A DNA stretch of 64,000 bases, from contig NZ_JBDOIO010000003.1 of assembly GCF_039831995.1 (NCBI RefSeq), forward strand, positions 2,728,001 through 2,792,000, in the 5' to 3' direction. Source of the stretch: Paenibacillus pabuli. GTDB taxonomy: Bacteria; Bacillota; Bacilli; Paenibacillales; Paenibacillaceae. Shown piece by piece: positions 49,166-58,597 of this stretch. The notes below the pieces were generated by a model, which had not been told where the DNA came from, did not search any database, and worked only from the letters and a program-made list of their open reading frames with translations. Every line of letters starts with the position of its first letter. The first letter of the stretch is position 1. Position numbers and translations under genes: made by a program.

Positions 49166-50071
49166 TCACGTATCCAGTATAAACGAAGGCTCGTCTGTTC
49201 TATTGTACAATTCGGACAACATCCGGCGATGCTCGTTGGCAGCGGTCAGCGGCGTTTCTCCATACAACTTGCGAAATTGCCGAATCAGATGCGCCTGGTC
49301 GAAGAATCCATGATTCTGAGCCAGTGCCGCCCAGTCTGTACGATGCTCCTGATGAATATCTCTCAGAACACGATGAAATCGAACCACCTCGCTAAACCGT
49401 TTGGGGCTGATCCCAACCCATTCACCGAACTTGCGATGCAGCTGCCGTTCACTGACAACCTCACAGCTGGCCAGTTCTTTCACACTCATTTGTCCACCAT
49501 TAACAAAGATCCGGTGCATGGCGTTTTTCATCAAATCTTTCTCGTATGTACTTCCATCACCGGATAATAGGCACAAATACGTCTCCATGACTTGTACCCT
49601 CTCTTCAAAATGTTCCGTCCCAGCCATCCGTTCGCGAAGCTCGTCAATCTTTACCGGCCAACATTCCTCCAAGGGGATGCGTCTGTCCGTGAAGGATTCT
49701 AGCGGCAAACCATGAAAGTGGCGTGCTCCACCGGGGAAAAATCGAACACCAAAGGTGTAGTCTGCGGGCGGATGGACATCCATACACACAGGAATGGCAA
49801 ACGGCTCCGTATAATTGCCACAGTAGGCAAAAGAATGCTGCTGACGAAATGCATCGTATGTTATCAGGATATCCGTACAACCATCAGGTAATACTCTGCC
49901 GGGTACACTCTCTACGAGGTTACAACCAGCATAAGAAGTCGTTCCCGATTCCCAGAAGCAAGCGATATAGGCTGTCATCGGGTGAGACGGTGGTTGTTCT
50001 ATGTAATAGGTGTGTACATCGGTCCCATTCATCTGGATCGGCCTGAATAACGGGTGCAGCCTGGCGTCCAC
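49166..50071 (-). CDS. AraC-family transcriptional regulator (DUF6597 N-terminus)
   Basis: A 301-residue regulator. The N-terminal ligand-binding domain (YYIEQPPSHPMTAYIACFWES, RVLPDGCTDILITYD, FGVRFFPGGARHFHGLPLESFTDRRIPLEECW) is of the DUF6597 type. The C-terminal HTH_18 (~200-290) has SVKELASCEVVSERQLHRKFGEWVGISPKRFSEVVRFHRVL and the second motif WAALAQNHGFFDQAHLIRQFRKLYGETP. A GTG start at 50071 fits best, because GGGAGGGGAG lies six bases ahead; the open frame starts with a TTG that is inside this site. It lies upstream of the DinB-family gene and probably regulates it. Confidence 0.87.
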   Translation of the reverse strand: MDARLHPLFRPIQMNGTDVHTYYIEQPPSHPMTAYIACFWESGTTSYAGCNLVESVPGRVLPDGCTDILITYDAFRQQHSFAYCGNYTEPFAIPVCMDVHPPADYTFGVRFFPGGARHFHGLPLESFTDRRIPLEECWPVKIDELRERMAGTEHFEERVQVMETYLCLLSGDGSTYEKDLMKNAMHRIFVNGGQMSVKELASCEVVSERQLHRKFGEWVGISPKRFSEVVRFHRVLRDIHQEHRTDWAALAQNHGFFDQAHLIRQFRKLYGETPLTAANEHRRMLSELYNRTDEPSFILDT

Positions 50072-50155
50072 CGAAAACTCCCCTCCCAAACGTAAGGATA
50101 ACTATTTCAATCATCTATTTCTTTCTATATCATATCATCTGTAGAATAATTTAGG

Positions 50156-50275
50156 AAAAAAAGTGCCCTACCGGAGGAGAATCCGATAGGACCAATCACA
50201 CATCTATTTAACACGAGAAGGGGTTTACAAGATTGATATTACCTTCGCCACCTTAAATGAATCTGAAATTGAGAT
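50156..50275 (-). ncRNA. candidate small RNA / repeated terminator element, copy B
   Basis: Second copy of the element at 47258-47365. The 37-base core (50196-50232) differs at one position. On the minus strand the sequence runs from TTTCAGATTCATTTAAGGT through CTTGTAAACCCCTTCTCG to a terminator stem (TCCTATCGGA with TCCGGTAGGG) and seven T. Here the element stands alone between the groEL terminator and the start of the AraC regulator gene, with no gene just upstream for which it would be a terminator, which favours an independent RNA. Confidence 0.45.
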
Positions 50276-50343
50276 GAAAGGTATATCAAATTTCTAGAAT
50301 GAACCGTAAGCAACCTCCCCATCCTGATGTTATAGAACGAAAC

Positions 50344-50396
50344 AAAAAGACCCCAAAAGAAGTCACTTGTTCAAGTGCACATCTCTCGGGGCCTTC
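50344..50396 (-). terminator. terminator of groESL
   Basis: On the minus strand GGCCCCGAGAGA pairs with TTTTGGGGTC, with an inner GCACTTGAACAAGTG hairpin, followed by TTTTTGTTT. It lies about 60 bases past the groEL stop. Confidence 0.85.
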
Positions 50397-50451
50397 TTCT
50401 ACTCATGGATATGAGTTGCTAGATGTATGACAAAGGTTGTTAAACCTTAGC

Positions 50452-52098
<1,647 letters not shown>

Positions 52099-52154
52099 CT
52101 AGTATATTGTAAATTGATATTCCTATATGGTTCGGTTAACCGATTAAATTTGAA

Positions 52155-52436
52155 TTAGTCGAGAATCGCGTGGATATCGCTCTCTTTCATAATCAAATAT
52201 TCTTTACCTTCGAATTTGATTTCTGTTCCGGCATATTTGGAGAAGATTACGCGATCTCCTTCTTTCACTTCCAGAGCTACACGTACGCCGTCTTTCAGTG
52301 CGCCCGCTCCAACGGCAATAATTTTGCCCTCTTGCGGTTTTTCTTTAGCAGAGTCCGGAAGTACGATCCCGAAAGAAGTTGTTTGCTCTTGCTCCAGTGG
52401 TTCTACCAATACGCGTTCACCTAAAGGTCTGATCAT
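52155..52436 (-). CDS. groES: co-chaperonin GroES
   Basis: A 93-residue co-chaperonin starting [37 protein letters not shown], with the mobile loop ([12 protein letters not shown]) and dome segment intact. The ATG at 52436 follows AAAGGAGG; the open frame continues 42 codons upstream through the CIRCE leader and is not coding there. First gene of the bicistronic groESL operon. Confidence 0.99.
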   Translation of the reverse strand: MIRPLGERVLVEPLEQEQTTSFGIVLPDSAKEKPQEGKIIAVGAGALKDGVRVALEVKEGDRVIFSKYAGTEIKFEGKEYLIMKESDIHAILD

Positions 52437-52495
52437 GAAAAATAGCCTCCTTTTGAAATTATATAACGTTGCTTTGTAGGTTGTAGCCATATGTA

Positions 52496-52522
52496 TTAGC
52501 ACTCGACAGTGTTCAGTGCTAA
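52496..52522 (-). promoter_or_regulatory. CIRCE operator (HrcA) of groESL
   Basis: TTAGCACTC, nine bases and CAGTGCTAA: 17 of 18 arm positions match the CIRCE consensus TTAGCACTC-N9-GAGTGCTAA. It is about 10 bases downstream of the -10 box, in the transcribed leader, as usual for HrcA repression. Confidence 0.95.
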
Positions 52523-52533
52523 CAACCAACTTT

Positions 52534-52562
52534 ATGATACTCAACTTGAAGCATGATTTCAA
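52534..52562 (-). promoter_or_regulatory. sigma-A promoter of groESL
   Basis: On the minus strand TTGAAA (52557-52562), a 17-base spacer and TATCAT (52534-52539), each one mismatch from consensus, directly upstream of CIRCE. Confidence 0.85.
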
Positions 52563-52627
52563 GTCCTTTTGAAGAATTCATGCGAGAATTTACGCTGCAT
52601 TAACATCTGGACACCGAAATGACGCGC

Positions 52628-52795
52628 TCAGCACCGGATCGCATGCTGAACAACCTTTTTTCCAAGCAACCCATGAGCTCTAGCCGCATCCCTAAACAGC
52701 CCTTCACCATTGTATCCATTGCTGGACAAAATATGCCTGCCTGTCCAGTAGGTCTCTCCATAATCCGGTACACCGATGAAATCTTTTTTTGAAAC
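52628..52795 (-). pseudogene. possible gene remnant between tatC and groES
   Basis: An open stretch of 55 codons between two stops reads DFIGVPDYGETYWTGRHILSS and later GLFRDAARAHGLLGKKVVQHAIRC. The composition is protein-like but there is no ATG and no ribosome site, so it could be the decayed 3' end of a gene. In B. subtilis two small membrane-protein genes (ydiK, ydiL) occupy this position, and this text does not obviously match either. It may also be chance. Confidence 0.2.
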
Positions 52796-52825
52796 CTATA
52801 AGAATAAGAGCACAGGAAGGTCCTT

Positions 52826-53608
52826 TTAACCTGCGCTCTGCTCATTCTCTGCACGTACATATCTGGCCTCTGCCGCTTCATCGGCCGCAAGCTGCTTGCG
52901 GTATACAATGGCAGACAGAAACACACTGATTTCATATAACAGGAGTAAAGGAATCATGACAAGCAGATCGGATATGAAATCCGGCGGCGTCACGACAACT
53001 GCGATGAAGATCAGGACAAAATAAGCAACCCGCCGCATCTTCCGAAGACGAATCGGATTCAATATCCGGAGCCCTGTCAGAAACATGATGAGCAGCGGAA
53101 GCTCGAATAACAGCGATACCGGCAGCACAATTCCAAACAGAAAACTGAAATACTGTTTCATCCCATAGGTCTCCACAAGCCCCATCTTCTCCGTGATTGT
53201 GGTGGTGAAGGCGAGTGCCATCGGAAATACAACATAGTACGCAAAGGCCAGTCCAACCAAAAATAACAGAAATACATAAGGTACATACTTCAGTGTCGCT
53301 TTCCGTTCACGGGGCCGCAGGCCTGGACTCACAAACTTCCAGATCTGAAACACCGTAAAGGGCAGCGTAATAATTAATGAAAACAGACCGGCAATCTTCA
53401 TATAGATCCCTATTCCATCCCAGAAGGAAAAGGCATGCAGCACAAACCCCTGAGCCGATTCCGCCTTCGTCAAATACCGGTACACCGGATCTGCTACGAA
53501 GAATCCTGCCACCAGGCCCAGCACAAAAACGCTCAACACATAGATCAGCCGCTTGCGCAGCTCACTCAAATGTTCCGTAATGGTCATTTCTTCATTCTGC
53601 TGCGTCAT
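52826..53608 (-). CDS. tatC: Sec-independent protein translocase TatC
   Basis: A 260-residue TatC with six predicted helices. Characteristic segments: MTITEHLSELRKRLIYVLSVF at the N-terminus (conserved HLxELRxRL), FVSPGLRPRERK in the first loop and FELPLLIMFLTGLRIL with the conserved glutamate. TatC recognises twin-arginine signal peptides and works with TatA to move folded proteins across the membrane. The ATG at 53608 follows TGGAGGG; the frame opens 21 codons earlier. It lies 78 bases after tatA, presumably in one operon. The cytoplasmic C-terminal tail (LAADEAAEARYVRAENEQSAG) is acidic. Confidence 0.96.
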   Translation of the reverse strand: MTQQNEEMTITEHLSELRKRLIYVLSVFVLGLVAGFFVADPVYRYLTKAESAQGFVLHAFSFWDGIGIYMKIAGLFSLIITLPFTVFQIWKFVSPGLRPRERKATLKYVPYVFLLFLVGLAFAYYVVFPMALAFTTTITEKMGLVETYGMKQYFSFLFGIVLPVSLLFELPLLIMFLTGLRILNPIRLRKMRRVAYFVLIFIAVVVTPPDFISDLLVMIPLLLLYEISVFLSAIVYRKQLAADEAAEARYVRAENEQSAG

Positions 53609-53685
53609 TCCTGCCCTCCATTGTTGCCAGCTTAAAATACAAAACCCTTCCGGCAGGAAGGGATTTCTCATTCGTTGCCGTCAGG

Positions 53686-53940
53686 TTACTCCGGCAGACG
53701 CTTGTCTGCAGGCTTGTGGGCGGACTCAGGCTCACTATCCACTGCCAGCGGCTTGGCTTTCTCCTGCTCTTTGCGTTTGGACGAATCATCCTCAGAGATG
53801 ATTTCACGTGCGCCTTCTTTGAATTCACGGAAGGTACGTCCGACAGCACGTCCCAGTTCCGGCAGCTTGTTGGGTCCAAACAACAACAAAGCGATCACGG
53901 CCAGCAATATAAAACCTGTTGGTCCAATGGAACTTAACAT
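53686..53940 (-). CDS. tatA: Sec-independent protein translocase TatA
   Basis: An 84-residue TatA: a single N-terminal membrane helix (GPTGFILLAVIALLLFGPNKLPELG) with the FGPNKLPELGRAVG hinge, then an amphipathic helix (RTFREFKEGAREI) and a charged soluble tail. The ATG at 53940 follows GAGGAGG. It forms the pore-forming partner of TatC encoded just downstream. In Bacillus this pair corresponds to tatAy-tatCy. Upstream on the same strand are mogA and moaC; molybdoenzymes are classical Tat cargos. Confidence 0.95.
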   Translation of the reverse strand: MLSSIGPTGFILLAVIALLLFGPNKLPELGRAVGRTFREFKEGAREIISEDDSSKRKEQEKAKPLAVDSEPESAHKPADKRLPE

Positions 53941-54127
53941 TGATATTCCTCCTCGTCTCAAGCTTCGAAGATGCGTACACTTGGCCCTACACTCATAGAT
54001 GCCTCTGCTGTATTTTACAATTAAGTCCATCATACCACAGATGTAACCACTTACATAACCCGCAAAATCAACTAAGGAGTATAAAAGAACCGATTTTAAA
54101 TTCTGCTGCTTTTCTGGTGCATTGCCG

Positions 54128-54613
54128 TTATTGCTTGAATTGTCCAGTAACCATCAGGAGCGCTTCGGGAAGCTGATCCATGATCGCCGCCAGATGCTCA
54201 TGCACACCCTTCGGCGTACCCGGCAAATTAACAATCAGCGTACGTCCACGAATACCGCACACGCCGCGGAACAGCATGGCGGAACGATTCCTGCTCATGA
54301 CGCTGTATCTCATTGCTTCTGCCATTCCTGGAACTTCACGTTCAATAACCCGACGCGTGGCTTCCGGCGTAATATCGCGAATCGCCAGCTCCGTACCCCC
54401 GGTCGTTAATACCAGGTCTGCATGAAAATAGTCTGTCATCTCAATCAAGGCCGCAATAATCTCATCGGGTTCATCCGGAACGATGCGGTATTCCACGATC
54501 TCCCCACCCAGTTCTTCTTCCACTAGCTCCCGGATTACTTGTGCACTCGTATCCTCACGTTCCCCGCGGGCCCCTTTGTCGCTGGCTGTCAGGATTGCTG
54601 TTCTCCACACCAT
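54128..54613 (-). CDS. mogA: molybdopterin adenylyltransferase (MogA/MoaB type)
   Basis: A 161-residue molybdopterin-binding protein of the MogA/MoaB group. Motifs: VLTTGGTELAIRDITPEAT near residue 68, RSAMLFRGVCGIRGRTLIVNLPGTPKGVHEHL near residue 108. The TGGT motif and LPGxP segment bind molybdopterin, which is adenylated before molybdenum insertion. The ATG at 54613 follows AAGGGTGATC. It is 38 bases after moaC and 187 bases before tatA, all on the same strand. Confidence 0.88.
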   Translation of the reverse strand: MVWRTAILTASDKGARGEREDTSAQVIRELVEEELGGEIVEYRIVPDEPDEIIAALIEMTDYFHADLVLTTGGTELAIRDITPEATRRVIEREVPGMAEAMRYSVMSRNRSAMLFRGVCGIRGRTLIVNLPGTPKGVHEHLAAIMDQLPEALLMVTGQFKQ

Positions 54614-54650
54614 AAAGATCACCCTTCTCCTCTATGAAAATAAATGTCCC

Positions 54651-55163
54651 TTATCGGTTGAAATCACCATTTTTGCCACCACTTTTGGATTGCAGCATCG
54701 TTGGTCCGATAATCATGTCTTTTTGCAATGCTTTGCACATGTCATAGATCGTCAGTGCCGCTGCCGAAGCCGCCGTGAGCGCCTCCATCTCGACACCGGT
54801 TTTGCCTTCTGTTTTGACAGTGACCTGAATTGATAATTCATCCAGGCCGTTATCCTCAAAACGAATATCCACACCATTCAGTGCCAGCGGATGGCACATC
54901 GGAATCCAATCAGACGTTTTCTTGGCGCCTTGGATTCCCGCAATTTGAGCCACGGCGAGGACATCGCCCTTCCCGATCCGCCCCTCCCGAATCGCTTCCA
55001 GCGTGGAGGGGTTCATCGTTACTTTGGATACGGCCACTGCCGTACGTACTGTCACTTCCTTGCCCGAAATATCCACCATACGGGCACGTCCCTGCTCGTT
55101 AAAATGTGTCAGCTTGCCTTCACTGGAATCCGATCCATTCCTCGCATTGGAGTTCAATACCAT
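54651..55163 (-). CDS. moaC: cyclic pyranopterin monophosphate synthase MoaC
   Basis: A 170-residue MoaC. The family signature is complete: [27 protein letters not shown] at the N-terminus, [29 protein letters not shown] in the centre and [31 protein letters not shown] near the C-terminus, with catalytic lysine and histidine in [11 protein letters not shown]. It makes cPMP from the MoaA product in molybdenum cofactor synthesis. The ATG at 55163 follows AAAGGG that overlaps the stop codon of the preceding cyclo-ligase, so it is co-translated. moaA itself is not in the window. Confidence 0.95.
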   Translation of the reverse strand: MVLNSNARNGSDSSEGKLTHFNEQGRARMVDISGKEVTVRTAVAVSKVTMNPSTLEAIREGRIGKGDVLAVAQIAGIQGAKKTSDWIPMCHPLALNGVDIRFEDNGLDELSIQVTVKTEGKTGVEMEALTAASAAALTIYDMCKALQKDMIIGPTMLQSKSGGKNGDFNR

Positions 55164-55172
55164 CACAACCCT

Positions 55173-55796
55173 TTATTCGATATGTAGTATACCTTCGGTT
55201 GTCATCAACAGATCCATACGCAGATCAAACGGGTCCATCGGAATTTCAGCCTGCAGTTGTCCCGGCAAGACGAGCGCAGCGAGAAGCGGCCTTTTCCCCG
55301 CCTTGTGACACTCCGCTTCAAGCATTTCAGCAAATCGGTCATAATAACCGCCACCATAACCGATTCGTCCGCCATGAAGATCATATCCAAGGCCTGGTAC
55401 AATGACGAGATCAATATCCGGCCATTCCTCACGCTGAAGCACCTCACAGGTGTCTTTGGGTTCAGGGATTCCCCATACGCCAGGCTCTATATCCTGCTCT
55501 CCGGCCACCCGTCTTAATTCCATACGGGCCGGATTCGCCAGTACCTTTGGTGCGAACATCCTGTCGCCGTGTTTCCAACCATCCTCAAACAGAAAGGTCG
55601 TGGAGGCTTCGCTTCTATAAGACAAGTAGCTGAAGATTGTCAATCTCTGCTTGTCCTGCCGAAGTCGCTGCAGCTCCTGTTTAGCCACAAGGCTAACTTC
55701 CCTCATGGCATGCTGACGAATTGCCTCATCCATCAGATCACGACTCTTCATCAGTCTGGAACGAAGCTGGCTTTTGGGTTCCGTCCGGTCCTGCAT
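55173..55796 (-). CDS. 5-formyltetrahydrofolate cyclo-ligase
   Basis: A 207-residue cyclo-ligase (5-FCL, YqgN type) that converts 5-formyl-THF with ATP to 5,10-methenyl-THF. Visible motifs: KSQLRSRLMKSRDLMDE near the start, TIFSYLSYRSEASTTFL, KDTCEVLQREEWPDIDLVIVPGLGYDLHGGRIGYGGGYYDRFAEML, the last with the phosphate-binding GYGGGYYDRF. The ATG at 55796 is used, with AGGA just upstream and GGAGG twelve bases away; the open frame extends 18 codons further. It is the first gene of the cyclo-ligase-moaC-mogA set, divergent from the ABC-F gene. Confidence 0.93.
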   Translation of the reverse strand: MQDRTEPKSQLRSRLMKSRDLMDEAIRQHAMREVSLVAKQELQRLRQDKQRLTIFSYLSYRSEASTTFLFEDGWKHGDRMFAPKVLANPARMELRRVAGEQDIEPGVWGIPEPKDTCEVLQREEWPDIDLVIVPGLGYDLHGGRIGYGGGYYDRFAEMLEAECHKAGKRPLLAALVLPGQLQAEIPMDPFDLRMDLLMTTEGILHIE

Positions 55797-56075
55797 GTTC
55801 CTGAATAACCTCCTGTTGATGTGGAAGGTAGTAAAAAAGCGTCCATTCAAAACAAATTATATGTTAAGACCAGTTGTCGTCTCGTTGAAAAAAATAAAAT
55901 GAGTGATTTTCTGCAAAATCCTCATATATTCACATGTCTTCTTTCAGTTTATCATTGATTGAGCAAAAAGACTACACGCCGGGGCGCTCGTTATCGGTGC
56001 ATTTGATCAGTATTTCATGTAAACTGGAATGTAGTTGAGTAATCAAGAACTGGACCTATGGAGGAACTTAATTAT

Positions 56076-58031
56076 ATGCTGCTGCAAGTATCCGGAATTA
56101 TTAAACGTTATGGTGTCGATCCGATTCTGGACGGCGTGAACCTACAAATATTAGAACGTGAGCGCATCGGACTCGTGGGCGTGAACGGTGCGGGGAAATC
56201 CACCCTGCTCAAAATCATTGCGGGCGAAATGTCCTATGACGGCGGACAAATTTTCAAATCCAAAGAGACAACCCTAGGTTATCTCGCCCAGAACAGTGGT
56301 CTGCAATCCGACCGCTCCATCTGGGAGGAGATGATGCATGTTTTCTCTCACCTGACCCAGACTGAGGCTGAACTGCGGAAGATGGAACAGGATATTGCCG
56401 ATCCGGCCCAGATGGAGGACGAGAAAAAGTATGCGGACCTGCTTGAACGCTACGCGCAGCGATCGGACTGGTTCAAGGACCATGGCGGTTATGCGATGGA
56501 AACACGCATCCGCAGCGTCCTGCACGGAATGGGCTTTGGCGAGTTTTCACCCGATACTCCGATTGCTACCCTAAGCGGCGGACAAAAGACACGTCTTGCA
56601 CTTGCCCGCATCCTACTTCAGGCACCTGACCTGCTCATGCTGGATGAGCCTACCAACTATCTAGACATTCCGACCCTAACCTGGCTGGAAGATTATCTAA
56701 GAGGTTATTCAGGGGCACTGCTCGTTGTATCCCATGACCGGTATTTCCTTGATCGGCTGGTGACCACCATTGTGGAGATCGAACGGCACCGCTCCAAAAA
56801 GTACACAGGGAACTACAGCCGTTATATGGAGCTGAAGGCTGCCGAGTATGAGAGTCAGATGAAACAGTATGAGAAACAGCAGGATGAGATCGCCAAGATG
56901 GAGGACTTTGTACAGAAAAACATTGTACGTGCATCCACGACAAAGCGTGCCCAGAGCCGCCGTAAAGCGCTGGACAAGATGGAACGTTTGGACAAGCCGA
57001 TGGGTGACTTGAAGAAAGCTCACTTTTCTTTTGAGACAGCTGTCATGTCGGGTAAGGAAGTGCTTCGTGTGGACGATCTTTCCGTCGCATACGATGAAGC
57101 TTCGCCATTATTTCGCAATGTCTCCTTTGATCTTAGACGCGGGGAAACGGTAGCCTTGATCGGACCGAACGGGATCGGGAAATCCACAATGCTGAAGTGT
57201 CTCACCGGAAGCCTGCGTCCGGTAAGCGGCCAGATCCAGTGGGGAACCAAGGTGCAGATCGGGTATTATGATCAGGAGCAAACGGGACTAAACCCCAACA
57301 ATACGGTTCTGGAAGAGCTCTGGAGCGCATATCCCGGCATGGAGGAAGCAAGAATTCGCACCGTGCTTGGCAACTTCTTATTCAGCGGAGACGATGTACT
57401 CAAAAAGATCTCCTCGCTGAGCGGCGGTGAGAAGGCTCGTGTCTCCCTCTCCAAGCTCATGCTGAAGGAAGCCAATATGCTGATTCTTGATGAGCCTACC
57501 AACCATCTCGACCTTTTCGCCAAAGAAGTGCTGGAAGCTGCACTAATGGACTATGAGGGCACACTGCTGTTCATCTCTCATGACCGGTATTTCCTGAACA
57601 AGATGGCTGAACGTATCGTGGAGCTGCATCCTGGAGGAACAGAGCATTATCTCGGTAACTATGATGATTATATTGAGAAGAAGCAGGAGCTTGAGGACAT
57701 CGCACGCGAAGCCGCAGAAGCAGCTCTCTCTTCCTCTAAACGGTCTGTGAAACCGGATCAGGAACCAACCGAAAAATCCGGAGCCGCTTCATTCGAAGCA
57801 GACAAACAGGCCAAGCGTGAAGAGCGTAACCGGCAGCGGAAACAGGAAGCACTGGAACAGCAAATTGCCAAGCTGGAAACGGAAATTACAGAACTTGAAG
57901 CCCAGATGGCCCTGCCAGAGGTGTATCAGGATTACATGAGGCTGCAGGAGCTTCAGGAAGACACGGAAGCGCGGAAGCTGCAGCTGTCCAAAGCGTACGA
58001 AGATTGGGAAGTCCTCGCGCTGGAATCTTGA
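56076..58031 (+). CDS. ABC-F family ATPase (YdiF-like)
   Basis: A 651-residue soluble protein with two ABC domains and no membrane helices. First domain: GVNGAGKSTLLK, LSGGQKTRLALARIL, LLMLDEPTNYLDI. Linker (~250-310) with the ABC-F helical arm. Second domain: GPNGIGKSTMLK, LSGGEKARVSLSKLM, MLILDEPTNHLD. A charged coiled-coil C-terminal extension (~565-651: KREERNRQRKQEALEQQIAKLETEITELEAQM) is like YdiF/Uup types. ABC-F proteins act on the ribosome, in translation or antibiotic relief. The ATG is chosen for homology; GGAGG is 11 bases away. In B. subtilis ydiF also lies between tsaD and moaC. Confidence 0.92.
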   Translation: MLLQVSGIIKRYGVDPILDGVNLQILERERIGLVGVNGAGKSTLLKIIAGEMSYDGGQIFKSKETTLGYLAQNSGLQSDRSIWEEMMHVFSHLTQTEAELRKMEQDIADPAQMEDEKKYADLLERYAQRSDWFKDHGGYAMETRIRSVLHGMGFGEFSPDTPIATLSGGQKTRLALARILLQAPDLLMLDEPTNYLDIPTLTWLEDYLRGYSGALLVVSHDRYFLDRLVTTIVEIERHRSKKYTGNYSRYMELKAAEYESQMKQYEKQQDEIAKMEDFVQKNIVRASTTKRAQSRRKALDKMERLDKPMGDLKKAHFSFETAVMSGKEVLRVDDLSVAYDEASPLFRNVSFDLRRGETVALIGPNGIGKSTMLKCLTGSLRPVSGQIQWGTKVQIGYYDQEQTGLNPNNTVLEELWSAYPGMEEARIRTVLGNFLFSGDDVLKKISSLSGGEKARVSLSKLMLKEANMLILDEPTNHLDLFAKEVLEAALMDYEGTLLFISHDRYFLNKMAERIVELHPGGTEHYLGNYDDYIEKKQELEDIAREAAEAALSSSKRSVKPDQEPTEKSGAASFEADKQAKREERNRQRKQEALEQQIAKLETEITELEAQMALPEVYQDYMRLQELQEDTEARKLQLSKAYEDWEVLALES

Positions 58032-58096
58032 CCTCTCGTTCACCAGCACACGTTTCAAACCACAAGTGCAAGCCAAGATAATAAAAAGCAAATTAG

Positions 58097-58132
58097 TAAA
58101 AGCCGATTCCTTGACGGAACCGGCTTTTTTGT
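58097..58132 (+). terminator. terminator of the ABC-F gene
   Basis: AAAGCCGATTCC pairs with GGAACCGGCTTT around TTGAC and is followed by TTTTTGTTG. Confidence 0.88.
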
Positions 58133-58228
58133 TGAATTTGAATCACATCAGGGATTAATTTAGAGTTTTCGCATTTGTCAAATTTACTCGAATTGCGAAA
58201 AATATTTTTGCTCTACTCCTTTTCACAT

Positions 58229-58455
58229 TTATCCACAGAAAAGCAAGATAGCAAGCAGTACACTTAAGTTAATTATACAGCGGTAGAATCGCATTTTATA
58301 GGAAAAACCATATTTATCCACCAAGTTATCCACGTTATCCACAAGTTTGTGGATATAACACCTGTACACTATCCCCTAAAACCTTTTATTTTCGAAAACA
58401 TTGCTGGATTGGCTTTGGTATAGTTACCCACAAATTATCCTGAATATGTGTATAA
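58229..58455. other. DnaA-box cluster outside oriC
   Basis: Seven DnaA boxes lie in 227 AT-rich bases. Perfect TTATCCACA occurs at 58229-58237 and 58335-58343 (plus strand). One-mismatch boxes are TTATCCACC (58314), TTATCCACG (58326), the reverse ATATCCACA (58348-58356), TTACCCACA (58424) and the reverse TTATACACA (58447-58455). Four are packed at 12-, 9- and 13-base intervals. There is no dnaA or dnaN nearby, so this is not oriC; it resembles the DnaA-titrating clusters known in B. subtilis. Confidence 0.85.
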
Positions 58456-58514
58456 CTATAATCACATCTTGACAGATCGCTTTTTACTCCTTTAGATTAT
58501 CTCACATAATCAGA

Positions 58515-58548
58515 CAAAAGCAGACCCTCAGAACTAAGGTCTGCTTTT
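58515..58548 (-). terminator. terminator of leuA
   Basis: On the minus strand AAAAGCAGACCTTAG pairs with TGAGGGTCTGCTTTT and ends in the T-run and GTCTG. It lies about 50 bases past the leuA stop codon. Confidence 0.82.
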
Positions 58549-58597
58549 CGAATTCCGATGAGCCACTTCATTCTTTGTCTTGCGCATTCACCCTTTT

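Noticed and set aside
58229..58455. Chromosome origin (oriC)
   Set aside because: The DnaA boxes are real, but dnaA, dnaN, recF and gyrase genes are absent and the context is metabolic.
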